DNA of 64,000 nucleotides from Symbiodinium natans (lineage: Eukaryota; Sar; Dinophyceae; Suessiales; Symbiodiniaceae), in the NCBI GenBank assembly GCA_905221605.1, contig CAJNDS010002286.1:108501-172500 (forward strand), given 5' to 3'. How positions within the stretch are numbered: the stretch's first letter is position 1; the number at the start of each line of letters is the position of its first letter. The position numbers and the translations under genes were made by a program. The notes below the pieces were generated by a model that worked only from the letters and a program-made list of their open reading frames with translations, had not been told where the DNA came from and searched no databases. This document shows, piece after piece, positions 11,330 through 22,121 of the stretch.

Positions 11330-13180
11330 ATTTAAACCTAAGTCGGAATGAAAATTAAAAGGCCACTGGCCTCATTCGTAGTAAAATTTTTTTAGAAATC
11401 TAAATTTGCCAATTAAAAGCCGCACCCTATGAAATCCTCTTCTGGGGCCTGCCTGTCCGTAACAAAATCTCACAAGAGCTTTATATGCAGAGGTTACAGC
11501 CTCAGAAATCCTCATCTGGGCTTCCTTCCTATTTTATTGAGAAAATGCTTCTACATAAGAAGCCCACACCCTACGAAAAGAATTCTATACTTAAAGGCCA
11601 CACCCTATGAAATCCTCTTCTGGGCCCTCTTAATGAAATTTCAGTAGACTTGTGTCTGATAAAGCCACAGCTTCGTTCGTAATTAACCCAAGTAAAAAAA
11701 CATATTAAGAGGCCCAGCCCCAAGACATCCTCTTCTAAGCCTCATTGATTAATACCTATTTAGAACATTTTTGTTTTTCCCACACCCTGTGAAATCTTTC
11801 GCTGGCCCCATTCGTAATGAAACGCAATTTGATTTCATATTGTAAGCCCACACCCTAAGAAATCCTCTTCTGGGCTTCGTTCGTAATTGAACCCAAGTAA
11901 AGCAAGTGTATATTCAGAGGCCAACCCCAGGACATCCTCCTCGCAATGAAACCGAGTTAGAATTCTATATTGCAGACTATACCCTATGAAATCCCTTTCT
12001 GGCCCCTATTTGTAATGAAGATTAATTAGAATTCTGTATTACAAAGCCACACGCCAAGAAATCCTCATTATACCTTCGTTTGTAATTAGACTTATTTTCG
12101 ATTTGCCAAGATGCTTGTATTAAAAAAAGCCACACCATTCTGGGGCCTGTTCGTAACAGAATCTCGGAAGAAGTTTATAATTCTAGGTAAGAAGCCCACA
12201 CCCTAAGAAGTTCTGACCTAGGCTAGGTTCGTATGTAACTCTTGGACAGAAATTTATATCATGAGCCCCCATTCGTATTTGAATGTACTTACAATTCCAT
12301 ATTTAACCGCTAGACCCTATGAAATCCTCTTCTGGTGCCTATTAGTGAAATGTCAATAGACTTGTATATGATAAAGCCATAGCTTCGTTAGTAAATTAAA
12401 CCCAAGTCAAACAAACAAATTAAGAGGCCCCGCCACAAGACATCCTCTTCTAAGCTTCATTGGTTAATACCTATTTGGAATTCTATTTTGCAGACCACAC
12501 CCTATGAAATTCTCCCCTGGCCTCGCTTCATACTAAAATGTTATTTGAGGTTTGTATTAAAACGCCACACCCTAAGAAATCCTCATCTGGACTCGTTTGG
12601 AATTCCACTTAAATTGAATTTTAAGTTTAGAGGCCACACCCCTTTGGACAGAATTTAAAAGGCCACACCCTAAGACCTGTGTATGGTAAAGCCACAGCTT
12701 CGTTCGTAAAACCAAACCAAGTAAAACAATTAAGAGGCCACGCCCTTCTAAGCCTCATTCGTTACTACCTCTTTGGAATTTTATTTTACCGACCACACCC
12801 TGTGAAAGTCTCCTCTGGCCCCGCTTCGTAATGAAATGTAATTTGAGGTTTGCACTAAAACACCACACCCTAAGAAATCCTCAACTGGACTTCCTTTGTG
12901 ATTCCACTTAAATAGACGTTTAAATTAAGAGGCCACATCCCAAGACATCCTCTTCGAAGCCTCACTCTTTTTTAAGTCCAATTAGACTTTTGAATTGCAG
13001 GTCCACATCCTCAAAAGAACCACACCCTAAGAAACCCTCTCTATTTCTTTTTTTATTACTTTTCATATTAAGACGCCACATCCCAAGACATCCTCTTCTA
13101 AGCCTCATTCGTAATTAAATCTAATGGAACTTTACATGTTAATGCCACGCCCTGCATACCGAATAGGCTGAATTGAAGAA
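11330..13180. repeat. Degenerate array of GCCACACCCTAAGAAATCC units
   Basis: A unit of about 60-90 bp recurs about 25 times with heavy divergence. It reads roughly AGGCCACACCCTAAGAAATC, then CTCTTCTGGGCTTCGTTCG, then an AT-rich spacer. No frame is conserved through it. Confidence 0.75.
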
Positions 13181-13284
13181 AAGCGAATGGTGGGTGTGTT
13201 TGTGTGCTTTTCTCTGTGTGTGTGCAAGGCAGTCACATTAGCAGAAACAACGTATAACAATACACATTCTTTATACAAGAAAAG

Positions 13285-13840
13285 CATTTTTTGCAAAATT
13301 TTCTAAAAAACCCCAAAAATCCAAAAATCCAAAAATTCAAAACCATGGAGCCGGGAGGCCGCCTTTTTTGGATTTTTTGGTTTTCTCGAGTTTTTTTTGG
13401 TTTTTTTTTGGAAAAATCCAAAAAAAGCATGGTTTTTTTTGGATTTTACTTGCTCCTGGCCTCAAAAACCTAAAAAGCACATGGTTTTTTTTGGATTTTG
13501 AGTGAAAATCCAAAAAAAACCATGTGTTTTTTTAGTTTCTGAGACCAGGAGCACCTGAAATCCAAAAAAACACGAGGGTTTTTTTGGATTTTCACTCAAA
13601 ATCCAAAAAAAACCATGTGTTTTTTAGGTTTTTGAGGCCAGGAGCAAGTAAAATCCAAAAAAAACCATGGTTTTTTTTTTTGGATTTTTCCAAAAAAAAC
13701 CAAAAAAACCTCGAGAAAACCAAAAAATCCAAAAAAGGCGGCCTCCCGGCTCCATGGTTTTGAATTTTTGGATTTTTGGATTTTTGGATTTGTGTCAAAA
13801 TTTGCAAATTCTGCAAAAAAGAAGTGTTTTTTGCATACAA
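13285..13840. repeat. Large inverted repeat, arms about 200 bp
   Basis: The arm at about 13290-13500 is repeated in complement at about 13600-13835. Each arm carries CCATGGAGCCGGGAGGCCGCC or its complement, flanked by GGATTTTTGG and CCAAAAATCC words. A smaller palindrome with CCATGTGTTTTT arms sits at the centre. The structure is a near-perfect hairpin of about 550 bases. Confidence 0.85.
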
Positions 13841-14084
13841 TTCTGTGTTTATAAGCCTGTCCTATGCAAATAATTCATAGACATGTTTACCAAATTGCAT
13901 TTTCCTGTGTTTTTGGGGTGTTTTTTTATGTGGTGATGTGGAAGTAGTGCTAAACACACGCGTTTTTCACTATTTACAGGTTTTCTCGCATAGGACTAGA
14001 CGTGCAAAAACAGGACATCGCCTAGCATAGCCAGCATGTCATTTTAATCGGTATTTACGAGGGTTTTTATAGGGACAAAGCAAA

Positions 14085-14130
14085 ACCTAGATCATGGGGG
14101 GGGGGGGGTGACCATATATATATACATGCC
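14085..14130 (+). repeat. Poly-G/AT border motif, right member of an inverted pair
   Basis: ACCTAGATCATG, a G tract of about 13, TGACC, then ATATATATA. It is the complement of the motif at 11262-11308. Confidence 0.6.
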
Positions 14131-14285
14131 CTTCCACGTGCTTCGAACGCATCATATAGCTTAGATAGGCTTTCTATGGGGCCTTTATAGGGTTTATAGA
14201 GGGCTTCTTAAGGGTTTAGGGTTTAGGATTCAGGGTTTTAGGGTTTAGGGAATCCAGGGCTTAGGGTGAGGAGTAGATCCAGTGA

Positions 14286-14367
14286 GCAGCGGGGGAGGAC
14301 TTCCGGCCCGAAGTCATCAGCGACGCCTACATGTCCCGGGTGCACTCGGCCGAGGCTCCGGGGAGAC
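14286..14367 (+). CDS. Putative exon, product unknown
   Basis: Open for 27 codons, starting AAGEDFRPEVISDAYMS, with a G or C third base in most codons. A GT follows at 14368. The island sits between TTTAGGG on the left and CCCTAAA on the right. It does not join the next island in an obvious phase. Confidence 0.4.
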
Positions 14368-14484
14368 GTGGGCCCTAACCCCTAAACCCTAACCCCTAAC
14401 CCCTAAACCCCAAACCCTAAACCCTAAACCCTAAACCCTAAACCCTAAACCCTAAACCCTAAACCCTAAACCCTAAACCCTAAG

Positions 14485-14508
14485 ACCCCAAGCATCAAGT
14501 CCTCCTGC
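14485..14508 (+). CDS. Putative short exon after a CCCTAAG acceptor
   Basis: The island follows CCCTAAG and reads TPSIKSSC before a GT (GTTGGG). It stays open further, to about 14556, if that GT is not used. The AAG/ACC start is shared with the islands at 14694 and 16655. Confidence 0.3.
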
Positions 14509-14693
14509 GTTGGGTTGGGCCTGGGCCCCCCGAAAATGTGCGAACTCCGACACCTCCAAACCCTAAACCCTAAACCCTAAACCCTAAACCCTAAACCCTA
14601 AACCCTAAACCCTGAACCCTGAACCCTAAACCCTAAACCCTAAACCCTAAACCCTAAACCCTAAACCCTAAACCCTAAACCCTAAACCGTAAG

Positions 14694-14786
14694 ACCAAGC
14701 CTGAAGAAGCTGCTGAGGCTCAGCTGCACAGCCTTCCGGGCTGGGCCTTGCTGTGCAACGCCACGCCGGCAGAGGCACGGCCTTGG
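14694..14786 (+). CDS. Putative exon, first of the alpha/beta-hydrolase-like chain
   Basis: Thirty-one complete codons, beginning TKPEEAAEAQLHSLPGWALL and ending PAEARPW. AAG precedes it and G/GTTTTGGGGTTT follows, so it is phase 0 at both ends. It joins the exon at 15646 in frame. On its own I do not recognise it. Confidence 0.5.
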
Positions 14787-15055
14787 GTTTTGGGGTTTGG
14801 GGTTTAGGGTTCAGGGGTTTAGGGTTTGGAGTTTAGGGCTTGGGGTTTAGGGTTAAGGGTTAAGGTTTAGGGTTTAGGGGATGTTCGGGTCCAGGGGGCT
14901 GACCTTGTGGGAGGCAAACGCAGAAGAGTAGAATGTAAAAGGCCTCGGCAGGCAGTTGGGAGCGGTTTGTCCTACCGCCACCTGTCTTCCTACCCCGGAA
15001 ACCCTACATACATCCCACGTACAAACCCCCACCATGTAAACCCTACATAAATTCG

Positions 15056-15425
15056 GGGTTTCCGAATTTAGGGGTACCTTCTTGGGGGTCCGTAAGTTAA
15101 GGAAATCCTACGATTTTGGCCCTCTGGGGCTCCAGATTGGGGGCCCCTATGTTCGTAAACTCCCATTTGTGGCTGAAGCCGACCGTGTCTTTCTTTGAGA
15201 GCGCTCTCTGTGCGGTTTAGGGTTTAGGGTTTAGGGTTTAGGGTTTAGGGTTTAGGGTTTAGGGTTTAGGGTGCGCTCTTCGCCTTTTGGAGACTTGCGG
15301 AAGTTTGATGGGTAATTATAGGGGGCCTTAATGACTAGGCTAGGGTTTTGGGGGGTTGTTACAGTATACTTATCGGGGACCATAAGGGGATATTATTCGT
15401 AAGTATTCCGACCCCTATGGCAGGC
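15056..15425. mobile_element. Short interspersed element with GGGGTTTCCGAA end
   Basis: It starts with GGGGTTTCCGAATTTAGGGG. Near 15380-15420 it has GGACCATAAGGGGATATT then AGTATTCCGACCCC. Matching words, in complement, occur at 57488-57585, and a similar start occurs at 57394 and 57893. The exact ends are not fixed, and telomere-type DNA at about 15200-15270 interrupts it. Confidence 0.4.
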
Positions 15426-15645
15426 ATTGGGCTGCGGGGGCCTCATGTAGAAAATCGTTCGGGTGCATCTCTTTTGAAACCCCCAACACCCAAACCCCTT
15501 AACCCCCAAACCCCCAAACCCCAAGCCCCAGCCCTAAATTCTAAACCCTAAACCCTAAACCCTAAACCCTGAACCCGGAACCCTGAACCCTGAACCCTGA
15601 ACCCTAAACCCTACACCCTAAACCCGAAACCCTAAACCTTGGGAG

Positions 15646-15709
15646 GTGCAGTTCCTCTGCCGCCCGGGCGACAGCCTTGCTGCACTGGCTTTTGGCACTT
15701 GGGAGGCTG
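15646..15709 (+). CDS. Putative exon, alpha/beta-hydrolase-like strand and PG loop
   Basis: Encodes VQFLCRPGDSLAALAFGTWE then A plus one base. It lies between a GGGAG acceptor-like end and G/GTGTTTAGGG. It is in frame with 14694-14786, and its last base completes a Gly codon with the exon at 16353. The FLCRPGDS segment sits where alpha/beta hydrolases have a strand followed by HGxPG. The His-Gly pair is absent, which may mean divergence or decay. Confidence 0.5.
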
Positions 15710-16352
15710 GTGTTTAGGGTTTAGGGTTTTGGATTTTTTGGTTAGGGTTTAGGGTTTAGGGTTTAGGGTTTAGGGTTTAGGGTTTAGGGTTTAGGGTTTA
15801 GGGTTTAGGGCTTAGGGCTTAGGGCTTAGGGCTTAGGGCTAGGGTTTAGGGTTTAGGGTTTAGGGTTTAGGGTTTAGGGTTTAGGGTTTAGGGTTTAGGG
15901 TTTAGGGTTTAGGGTTTAGGGTTTAGGGTTTAGGGGTGCATTGCCGTGGCTCTAAGGTTGAGAGAGAGGGGGGGGGGGAGGTTGGCGGCTTAATGTATTT
16001 AGGGGTTCAGGGTTCAAGGTTTTTAGGGTTTAAAGGGTTCGGGAAACCCGAAAGCCTACCTTAAACCCTAATTCCTAAAGCCGAAACCCTAAACTAAAAC
16101 CCTCTGCCCCAGTGGAAATAAATCTTAAACCCTAAACCCTAAACCCTAAACCCAGAACCCAGAACCCAGAACCCAAAACCCTAAACCCTAAACCCTAGAC
16201 CCTAAACCGTAAACCCTTGTGAAATATCACTTAGTTAGGTGTGTGTAGTGTACAGCCAAGTTCACATCTCCTTAGTTCTACTTCCTTTTCTTCGAGAACA
16301 ATCCCTACCCCCTTAACAAAGGGAGGTTGATTTCCCTTTCTTTACTCCGCAG

Positions 16353-16420
16353 GCCTTGAGCTCATAGTGCCTTCAGTGCCCGGAAAAGGCTTTGCAGGAA
16401 CTGCTCCCGACCGATCCCAG
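16353..16420 (+). CDS. Putative exon, alpha/beta-hydrolase or epoxide-hydrolase-like
   Basis: A strong 3' splice signal, TTTCCCTTTCTTTACTCCGC then AG, precedes it. The frame reads LELIVPSVPGKGFAGTAPDR. In epoxide hydrolases and related alpha/beta hydrolases the strand after the oxyanion loop typically reads like VPSLPGYGFS, a close match. The first two bases join the 15709 exon in phase. There is no GT at the right side before CCCTAAA, so the donor is unresolved. The catalytic Ser and His would lie in later exons I could not identify. Confidence 0.55.
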
Positions 16421-16654
16421 TCTCTAAACCCTAAACCCTAAACCCTAAACCCTAAACCCTAAACCCTAAACCCTAAACCCTAAACCCTAAACCCTAAACC
16501 CTAAACCCTAAACCCTGAACCCTAAACCCTAAACCCTAAACCCTAAAAACCCTAAACCCTAAACCCTAAACCCTAAACCCTAAACCCTAAACCCTAAACC
16601 CTAAACCCTAAACCCTAAACCCTAAACCCTAAACCCTAAACCCTAAACCCCAAG

Positions 16655-16732
16655 ACCCTACCCCCTTTTGCCCGACCTGTTTGCATGAAGGCCCCCTCCT
16701 TCGTGGAGCAGATCCGTGGCATGAAGTGGAAG
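16655..16732 (+). CDS. Putative exon, product unknown
   Basis: Twenty-six codons between CAAG and AAG/GTTGGC, phase 0 at both ends. Begins TLPPFARPVCMKAPSFVEQI. It joins 17021-17068 and 17619-17696 in frame. Confidence 0.5.
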
Positions 16733-17020
16733 GTTGGCTGAAGAGTTTGAGCTGTTTCGGTTTGGGTTTAGGGTTTAGGGTTTAGGGTTTCGGGCTTAGG
16801 GCTTGGGGTTTGGGGTTTGGGGTTTGGCGGTTCAAGGGTTGAGGGTTAGGGGCTTAAAGGGTTTACGGGGGGGGCTTCGAGGCCGTGTCGTGTTTTTTTT
16901 GGGGGGGCATTTTTGGGCTGGGTTTGTGAGGGAGCCTCCCCAAGCCAGAGCGCAGGCACACAAAACTAGGGGTTTAGGGTTTAAGTTTAGAGTCCAGAGT
17001 TTAGGGAATCCCAGCTGCAG

Positions 17021-17068
17021 AACACAGCAAGTCGGGGCGAAAGCAAGAAAGAAGATAGACCAAGACAG
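17021..17068 (+). CDS. Putative charged exon, product unknown
   Basis: Sixteen codons, NTASRGESKKEDRPRQ, between CTGCAG and CAG/GTCTGG. Phase 0 at both ends, hydrophilic. A second open frame overlaps the right part and ends at 17144. Confidence 0.45.
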
Positions 17069-17618
17069 GTCTGGTTCGATGGCCAGGGCCGTGGCACCCA
17101 GATTCCCGCCGCCTGGCAGAGAGGAGGATTTGCTGGAGTTCTAAGTTTAGGGTTTAGGGTTTAGGGTTTAGGGTTTGCAGGGTTCAGGTTTGTTCGCCTT
17201 CGGGGTTTGCTCAATTCTTGTGCGAACCGAACAAGTGTGTGCTCAGCACTTTTAGGGTTTAGGGCTTGGGGTTTAGGGTTTAGGGTTGGGGGGGTGTAGG
17301 GTTTAGGGTTCAGGGTTTGGGTTTTGGTGCCGCCGTAATGGGTTTGCAAGGTACTCAGGTCCTCAGGCTCAGTTGATGAGACCGGTATCGATAAGCAGAT
17401 GTACCTGGGTTTAGGGTTTAGGGTTTAGGGCCCTTAAGCAGCTGTCAGGCTTCGGGGCTTCGGGTGTCGATCTTCAAGGATGTGGCATACCCTAAACCCT
17501 AAACCCTAAACCCTAAACCCTAAACCCTAAACCCTAAACCCTAAACCCTAAACCCTAAACCCTAAACCCTAAACCCTAAACCCTAAACCCTAAACCCTAA
17601 ACCCTAAACCCTAAACAG

Positions 17619-17696
17619 CTTTCAGCTTCCGTGAGAGATGCAGGTGGAGACGCTGCTCGCCTTCGCCAGGGAGCTCCTTTGCTGTGGAACACGCAG
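17619..17696 (+). CDS. Putative exon with CCCTAAACAG acceptor and GTTTAGGG donor
   Basis: Twenty-six codons, beginning LSASVRDAGGDAARLRQGAP. The left boundary is CCCTAAACAG and the right boundary is CAG/GTTTAGGG, so both splice-like sites are built from the telomere heptamer. Phase 0 at both ends. It is the clearest example of the pattern. Confidence 0.55.
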
Positions 17697-17733
17697 GTTT
17701 AGGGTTTGGGGTTTGGGACGTTGTTGATCTATA

Positions 17734-17872
17734 TATATATATATGTATATATGTCTATATATACATATATGTATATATGCATGTATGTATGTATGTATGT
17801 ACGTATGTATGTATGTATGTACGTATTTATGTACGTATGTATGTATGTATGTATGTATGTATGTATACATGT
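17734..17872. repeat. TA and GTAT microsatellite
   Basis: (TA)n passes into GTATGTAT repeats. Tyr-rich open frames on both strands here are repeat products. Confidence 0.9.
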
Positions 17873-18245
17873 TTACGGCATGGCTTGGGATGCTCCCTGT
17901 AGACTCACAGTCGTCAATAGGGATCAGAGTACCCCCGATTCTAAGGGGGAACGTACCAAAGCATGGCCCCAGGGCACCAAACAAACCCAGGATGCAACGG
18001 GGAACGCCACTATCAAGGACTCATCCCGAGCGCCCTGTTGACCATAAGCCCTGCGCGGCGGAGGATATCGGGAAGACCTGTGCTAAACCCAAAACCCAAA
18101 ACCCAAAACCCAAAAGCCTAAACCCCAAACCCTAAACCCTAAACCCTAAACTCTAAACCCTAAACCCTGAACCCTGAACCCTGAACCCTAAACCCTAGAA
18201 ACCCCAAAACCCAAAACCCTAAACCCTGAACCCGCGTGGTCTGAG

Positions 18246-18310
18246 GGTGGAGCCCACCTTGCTGGAGCGATGGCTCTCACAAGGCACCCAAGCGTGTGAC
18301 CTCCTTTCGG
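18246..18310 (+). CDS. Putative exon, product unknown
   Basis: After CTGAG the frame reads VEPTLLERWLSQGTQACDLL. A possible donor G/GTCTTTCC follows. CCCTAAA tracts lie on both sides. Start phase 1, end phase 1. Confidence 0.4.
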
Positions 18311-18439
18311 GTCTTTCCGTGGGGCCTGAACCCTAAACCCTAGCCCTAAACCCTAAATCCTAAACCCTAGACCCGAAACCCTACACCCCAAGCCCGAAAC
18401 CCTAAACCCTAAACCCTGAGCCCTAGACTCTAAAGCCTA

Positions 18440-18893
18440 AGCCCTAGACTGAGACCACTGACCCAGGGCTGTACATGCCTAAGGACGCGCGGACAGAGGG
18501 CGAGAGCGAGGGCGAGGGCGAGAGACTTGAGACAGGGACAGGACTGCATGTTTGTTCCACCCCGAGCTCATGAGGGGGCAAGCAACCTTAGCAACCTTAA
18601 AGTAGATGAGGTATCGGAACTGGTACGCACAGGAAGGGACAAGGCTCCTGTTGTTGTGACACCGTTTGGTGCTGTGACATGCTTGCTCTTTCACCGTGTT
18701 TGTGCAGGATGGCTTTCATGGTTTAAGTTGCCCCGACACCGTTGGTTTCCCAGTCTTTTCGCTCAGTCTCCCACTCACTGCCATCAAGGCCAGAAGAAGA
18801 AGAACACAAACCAGAAGAAGATATGAAGAAGCATCAATGAGAGATCGAGAGAGATCGAGAGAGATCAAGAGATCACGGTGCTGTTTCAAAAGC
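18440..18893 (+). CDS. Unique island with an open frame, possibly two exons
   Basis: A 450-base island with a frame open from 18527 to 18826. Its middle part reads EGASNLSNLKVDEVSELVRT. GTGTTTGTGCAG near 18700 could be a splice site. The 3' part is A- and G-rich, with GATCGAGAGA repeats near 18843-18870. Product unknown. Confidence 0.3.
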
Positions 18894-19044
18894 CCTAAAC
18901 CCTAAACCCTAAACCCTAAACCCTAAACCCTAAACCCTAAACCCTAAACCCTAAACCCTAAACCCTAAACCCTAAACCCTAAACCCTAAACCCTAAACCC
19001 TAAGCCCTAAGCCCTAAACCCTAAAACCCAATCCTCTCCGCTAG

Positions 19045-19112
19045 ATGCTGCGGATGCCACTGGCCTGGGAGCTTCGCACGGGCCTTTGGCGGCCAGCAGA
19101 TACCGTGTGGCG
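19045..19112 (+). CDS. Putative exon, frame ambiguous
   Basis: The island between CCGCTAG and G/GTGTAGGGTTTAGGG is open in all three frames. One reads MLRMPLAWELRTGLWRPADT; another contains DAADATGLGASHGPLAASRY. The frame cannot be chosen without protein comparison. Confidence 0.4.
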
Positions 19113-19537
19113 GTGTAGGGTTTAGGGTTTAGGGTTTAGGTTTTAGGGTTTAGGGTTTAGGGTTTAGGGTTTAGGGTTTAGGGTTTAGGGTTTAGGGTTT
19201 GGGATTCAGGCCTTAGGGCCTGAGATTTAGGGTTTAGGGTTTGGGATTTAGGGTTTAGGGTTCAAGGTTCGGGTCCAAGAGTCTTGTTCGGGCTCAGATC
19301 CTCTCGCTTCGGGCGTTTGATTTGTTCGAGGTTGGTGTGCTTGCTCATTTGCTGGTTCGCCGGGAATCAGGGTATTTAGGTACCCTAAGACCTAAACCGT
19401 TTGCCTAAACCCGAATCTCAACGAGGGATACAAGGTTCTAGTTATTCAGACAACCCCAAACCCCAAACCCTAAACCCTAAACCCTAAACCCTAAACCCCA
19501 AACCCCTAAACCCCTAAACCTTATTCTAATTATTCAG

Positions 19538-19588
19538 ACTCCTCTGTTACGCAACAGCGAGGCGCCGGCTCCTTCGCTCAACCTTCCT
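19538..19588 (+). CDS. Putative exon, product unknown
   Basis: After TATTCAG, 17 codons read TPLLRNSEAPAPSLNLP up to a GT (GTTCTTTC). Phase 0 at both ends. The frame stays open to about 19619. It joins 20393-20467 in frame. Confidence 0.4.
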
Positions 19589-20392
19589 GTTCTTTCTGCC
19601 GATGAAGGCCTGGGGCTTGGGCCCTAAACCCTAAACCCTAAACCCTAAACCCTAAACCCTAAACCCTAAACCCTAAACCCTAAACCCTAAACCCTAAACC
19701 CTAAACCCTAAACCCTAAACCCTAAACCCTAAATCCTAAACCCTAAACCCTAAACCCTAAGCCCTAAGCCCTAAACCCTACATCCCCTACACCCGCAAAG
19801 CAAGGAATTGGGCACCTCAACAACACAAAAGTCCTGCAAGAAGCCCCATGTTTTTTTTTCTTGTGATTGCTTGTCAGGAGCCCCAATTCCAGTAACGAGG
19901 ATCCACTGTATTGACTGCAACAGATATCTTACAACTGGGATCCACCGTGGTATCTAAGATAGGTTCCTTAAAAGCAAACCCTAAGCCCTCAACTCAGGAA
20001 TGTGACAGCGCACAGAAACCAATAATATGAGTCGTCGTATATCTCTAGCACCTTAAAGCCCACCAAAGCCCAAAATTCCTCCTATGATGGCAACTTACTT
20101 TTAGTTCCCCCAAACCCTAAGCCTACACCCTACACCCGAAGCCCTGCACCCGAGACCCTAAGCCACAAAACCCCAAACCCCAAACCCTAAACCCTAAACC
20201 CTAAACCCTAAACCCCAAACCCCAAACCCTAAACGCTAAACCGTAAACCCCAAACCCCAAACCCCAAACCCCAAACCCTAAACCCTAAACCCTAAACCCT
20301 AAACCCTAAACCCTAAACCCTAAACCCTAAACCCTAAACCCTAAACCCTAAACCCTAAACCCTAAACCCTAAACCCTAAACCCTAAGCCCAG

Positions 20393-20467
20393 GAGGAAGC
20401 GGCATTCCACAGCTTCGTGGGTGGCGAGCTCCGACTACGACTAGAGCAACTGCAGGAGCGGAGTTCG
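20393..20467 (+). CDS. Putative exon, helical and charged
   Basis: Twenty-five codons between CCCTAAGCCCAG and TCG/GTTTAGGG, phase 0 at both ends. The frame begins EEAAFHSFVGGELRLRLEQL and is predicted helical from its Leu, Glu and Arg spacing. It is among the cleanest islands for the telomere-derived donor. Confidence 0.55.
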
Positions 20468-21577
20468 GTTTAGGGTTTAGGGTTTAGGGTTTAGGGTTTA
20501 GGGCTTAGGGCTTAGGGTTTAGGGTTTAGGGTTTAGGGCTTAGGGCTTAGGGTTTAGGGTTTGGGTTTAGGGTTTAGGGAGTTGGGGATTCAGGGTTTAG
20601 GGTTTAGGGTTTTGGGCTGTAAGTTGAGGGTTAAGGGTTTAGGGTTTTAGGGTTTCGGGTTTAGGGTTAGGGTTAGAGAGTTTTGGGAGGTTTCTGGTGT
20701 TGGGTGCTGGGTTTGGAGTGCAGGGTTTGGGGATGGAGGGCGTCGGCGGAGGGGGGGGGGGGACAGTTTGAGGTTCGGAGGATTACTTTCCAAAGTGCGT
20801 GCTGACGCGAGTGGAGGTTTAAGTTGCTTTGAGCTGAAGCAAGAAAGCCCGGGCAGCAAGCGCTCCCAAGCGGTCCGAAGCTGAGTCCGAAACCCTGAAC
20901 CCTGAAGACCCTAAACCCTGAACACCCCAAACCCTGAAGACCCTAAACCTTGAAGACCCTAAAACCTGAAGACGCCGAAGGCCCTAAACCCTGAAGACCC
21001 TAAACCCTGAAGACCCTGAGCCCTGAACCCTCCCCTTTAAGCCCCAAACCACGAGGACGAATCCGAACAAGCGCAAGGGGGCCTCAGAGCTTTCTACCGG
21101 ATCGACGGCAGGCGTCCCCCCCACTTTCTGTGTCATTCCTGGGAGCCCACTCCCCCCCCCCCCCCCCAAGAAAAAAAAAACCGCAAACCCTGTGGGTTTT
21201 TTATTGTTGAGGAACTTGAGGGTTTTGGGCTTGGGGTTTGGGGTTTGGGGTTTAGGGGTTTAGGGGTTTAGGGGTTTAGGGGTTCAGGGGTTTAGGGGTT
21301 TAGGGGTTTAGGGGTTTAGGGGTTTAGGGGTTAGGGGTTAAGCCTAAGTTCCCGCAAGATGGGCATATGGAAGTGATGTCATCTCCTCAGTTGTTGAGTC
21401 CTTAACTCAGCCACCCAGTAGGACTGCAAGAGATGTTGGTGCAGCTGCTGCCCTCATGCATCATGGGTTTTGGGGCTTCGGGTTCCCTAAACCCTAAACC
21501 CTAAACCCTAAACCCTAAACCCTAAACCCTAAACCCTAAACCCTAAACCCTAAACTCGAAACCTGCCACATGGCAGG

Positions 21578-21653
21578 GACCCGAACGACCTCCCGCGCTA
21601 CTTTCGGCGCCAGGACTGGGCTTGGTGCCCTGAAGCCTTGGTGGTTCCAGGCT
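21578..21653 (+). CDS. Putative exon, Trp-rich
   Basis: The frame DPNDLPRYFRRQDWAWCPEA continues to a GT at 21654 (GTTTAGG). TGGCAG precedes it. Two other frames are also open over part of the island, including an ATG-led one, so the frame is probable rather than certain. Confidence 0.4.
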
Positions 21654-21794
21654 GTTTAGGGTTTAGGGTTTAGGGTTTAGGGTTTAGGGTTTAGGGTTTA
21701 GGATGTAAAGTTTAGGGGTTTAGGGGATATTGAGTTGGAGGTGCGCAAGGTTTCGTGCCACCGGAGATGGAGGTTGAACCCTACACACTTTCAG

Positions 21795-21869
21795 GAGCTC
21801 TCAATCTGCACCCCGCTCGTGGCCGTGGTTGCAGTCCAGCCACATGGCAGCAAAATACACGGCTCTGAG
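21795..21869 (+). CDS. Putative exon after a good pyrimidine-AG acceptor
   Basis: CTACACACTTTCAG precedes it. The frame begins ELSICTPLVAVVAVQPHGSK. The island runs into CCCTAAA without an obvious GT. A second frame is open for 24 codons. Confidence 0.35.
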
Positions 21870-21998
21870 ACCCTAAACCCTAAACCCTAAACCCTAAACC
21901 CCAAACCCCAAACCCCAAACCCTAAACCCTAAACCCTAAACCCTAAACCCTAAACCCTAAACCCTAAACCCTGAACCCTGAACCCTGAACCCTGAGCC

Positions 21999-22092
21999 CC
22001 TGAAATTGCGACAGCCCTTAGATTGCAGAGCCGTCACGGTCCCCTCAAAACAGCCCTTCCATTGCACTTCTCTCGCGGGCTTGAGCCCTCCA
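21999..22092 (+). CDS. Possible exon, product unknown
   Basis: Open frame PEIATALRLQSRHGPLKTAL continues to about 22090 in a unique island between CCCTGAG and CCTAACCC. No strong splice-like boundary was seen. Confidence 0.25.
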
Positions 22093-22121
22093 ACCCTAAC
22101 CCTTCCGCACTTTTTTGAACT

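Noticed and set aside
17684-18041. Tyr-Met-Cys-rich open frames
   Set aside because: Products of the TATG and TA microsatellite in several frames and both strands.
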